From Chloroflexota bacterium (lineage in GTDB: Bacteria; Chloroflexota; Anaerolineae; Anaerolineales; VGOW01), in assembly GCA_016197225.1 (NCBI GenBank), contig JACPWC010000048.1, positions 1 through 64,000 on the forward strand: a stretch of 64,000 bases of DNA. The letters are read 5' to 3'. The notes under the pieces were generated by a model. That model searched no databases. It was not told the DNA's origin and was given only the letters and a program-made list of their open reading frames with translations. Position 1 is the first letter of the stretch. Every line of letters starts with the position of its first letter. Both the position numbers and the translations under genes were made by a program. Positions 63,435 through 64,000 of this stretch are shown here, piece after piece.

Positions 63435-64000
63435 TCACCCCTGGCTGCCCGACTGCCCTCGCAACTTTGCTGAGGCGTATTGCGCTTGTGTGCCTGTCGG
63501 CGGCTTTGGCCTGGGTGACGGCTTCCCCGCCGGCGGCGGCTCAAACGTCCGCCTCGGCGGCCATCACCACCATTGATATCTCGGCCTTCCCCGAAGTCCG
63601 GGCCTTCATCGCCGTCTCCGAGCTTGAAGGCAACCGCGTGCCCGGCCTCACTCAAACCGCGTTTCAACTCACCGAGAACAACTCGCCGCTGACGATCACC
63701 GGCCTGAGCGAAGAAGAGACCGGCTTGCAGATCGCGTTTGTGATCGAATCGTCCAACATCTTTTCCAAGCGCGATCGGGAAGCTCTCACCCGGCTGGACT
63801 ACGTGAAGACGGCGGTGATTAATTTCGCCGTCGGCGAAACCCGGCCCTTCATGAAGGACGCGCTCGACGATGTGAGCCTTTACGCGCCCGAAGGCCCGAT
63901 CCTGGAACACTCGACAGTGGGCGGCGAGATTCGCAACGCCTTGATTTCTTACCAGAGCGAATTTTTGTTTGAGACCGGGCTGTTCGGGCTGATCCGGCAG
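63431..64000 (+). CDS. secreted protein, vWA-like (partial at window end)
   Basis: The frame has 190 codons with no stop before the window ends. It begins with a signal peptide (about residues 10-38, ALATLLRRIALVCLSAALAW). After it come a beta-rich region, AFIAVSELEGNRVPGL, and LQIAFVIESSNIFSKRDRE with TAVINFAV, reminiscent of a von Willebrand factor A fold with a degenerate metal site. The four-base overlap with the FHA kinase gene points to one operon. Confidence 0.6.
   Translation, partial: MITPGCPTALATLLRRIALVCLSAALAWVTASPPAAAQTSASAAITTIDISAFPEVRAFIAVSELEGNRVPGLTQTAFQLTENNSPLTITGLSEEETGLQIAFVIESSNIFSKRDREALTRLDYVKTAVINFAVGETRPFMKDALDDVSLYAPEGPILEHSTVGGEIRNALISYQSEFLFETGLFGLIRQ

Overview
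The window looks like a chromosomal piece from an uncultured Chloroflexota bacterium, probably Anaerolineae-like. The reasons are the GC-rich coding sequence, the DUF6754 / MutL-type ATPase membrane operon, abundant LysM and Ser/Thr-kinase/FHA proteins, threonine-proline linkers, an FtsX-free set of short overlapping operons, and many intergenic hairpin repeats of kinds often seen in that phylum. This assignment is inference from gene content; no rRNA or tRNA gene was recognised.

Layout. 1-5.0 kb: tail of a probable transposase, then an operon of an M24 peptidase, a GT39-like membrane glycosyltransferase and tsaD, closed by a bidirectional terminator shared with prfC. 6.7-9.35 kb: a more AT-rich type II restriction-modification island. 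9.4-14.3 kb (minus): a MaoC-like gene broken by an amber codon, galK, a helicase-associated-domain protein, a lipid kinase and a CBS protein. 14.45-23.3 kb (plus): a tightly packed seven-gene operon of membrane proteins around a zinc-ribbon protein with about 26 Trp-Leu motifs and an orphan MutL-family ATPase; it is the best candidate for an undescribed system. 23.4-31.2 kb: an LPXTG-like surface protein, a GH13 glucosidase, a six-LysM protein, a zinc-ribbon protein, DUF429, an alpha/beta hydrolase and a HemL-like aminotransferase with a long structured leader.

31.5-36.6 kb: a KdpD-like kinase lacking the KdpD sensor domain, a KdpE-like regulator, a USP-like membrane protein and a KimA-like potassium transporter, plausibly one potassium-response module. 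36.6-42.2 kb (minus): M28 peptidase, orphan nucleotidyltransferase, aldehyde dehydrogenase and a tungsten-type aldehyde:ferredoxin oxidoreductase with a histone-H1-like tail. 42.2-47.3 kb: a DUF433/PIN toxin-antitoxin pair and a complete PotDABC polyamine importer. 47.5-55.6 kb: small membrane and SWIM-zinc proteins (the latter behind a leader-peptide/terminator arrangement), a frameshifted flippase-like pseudogene, DUF3800, an FAD oxidoreductase, HU, an ABC exporter and a nucleotidyltransferase pair.

55.6-58.75 kb: a fatty acyl-AMP ligase, an acyl-ACP reductase of the cyanobacterial AAR type and an acyl carrier protein, together predicting fatty-aldehyde production; the reductase gene carries an in-frame palindromic element. 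58.8-64 kb: two membrane/FHA Ser/Thr kinases and a secreted protein that runs off the window. Repeat families in the intergenic spaces often supply stop codons or separate co-directional genes.
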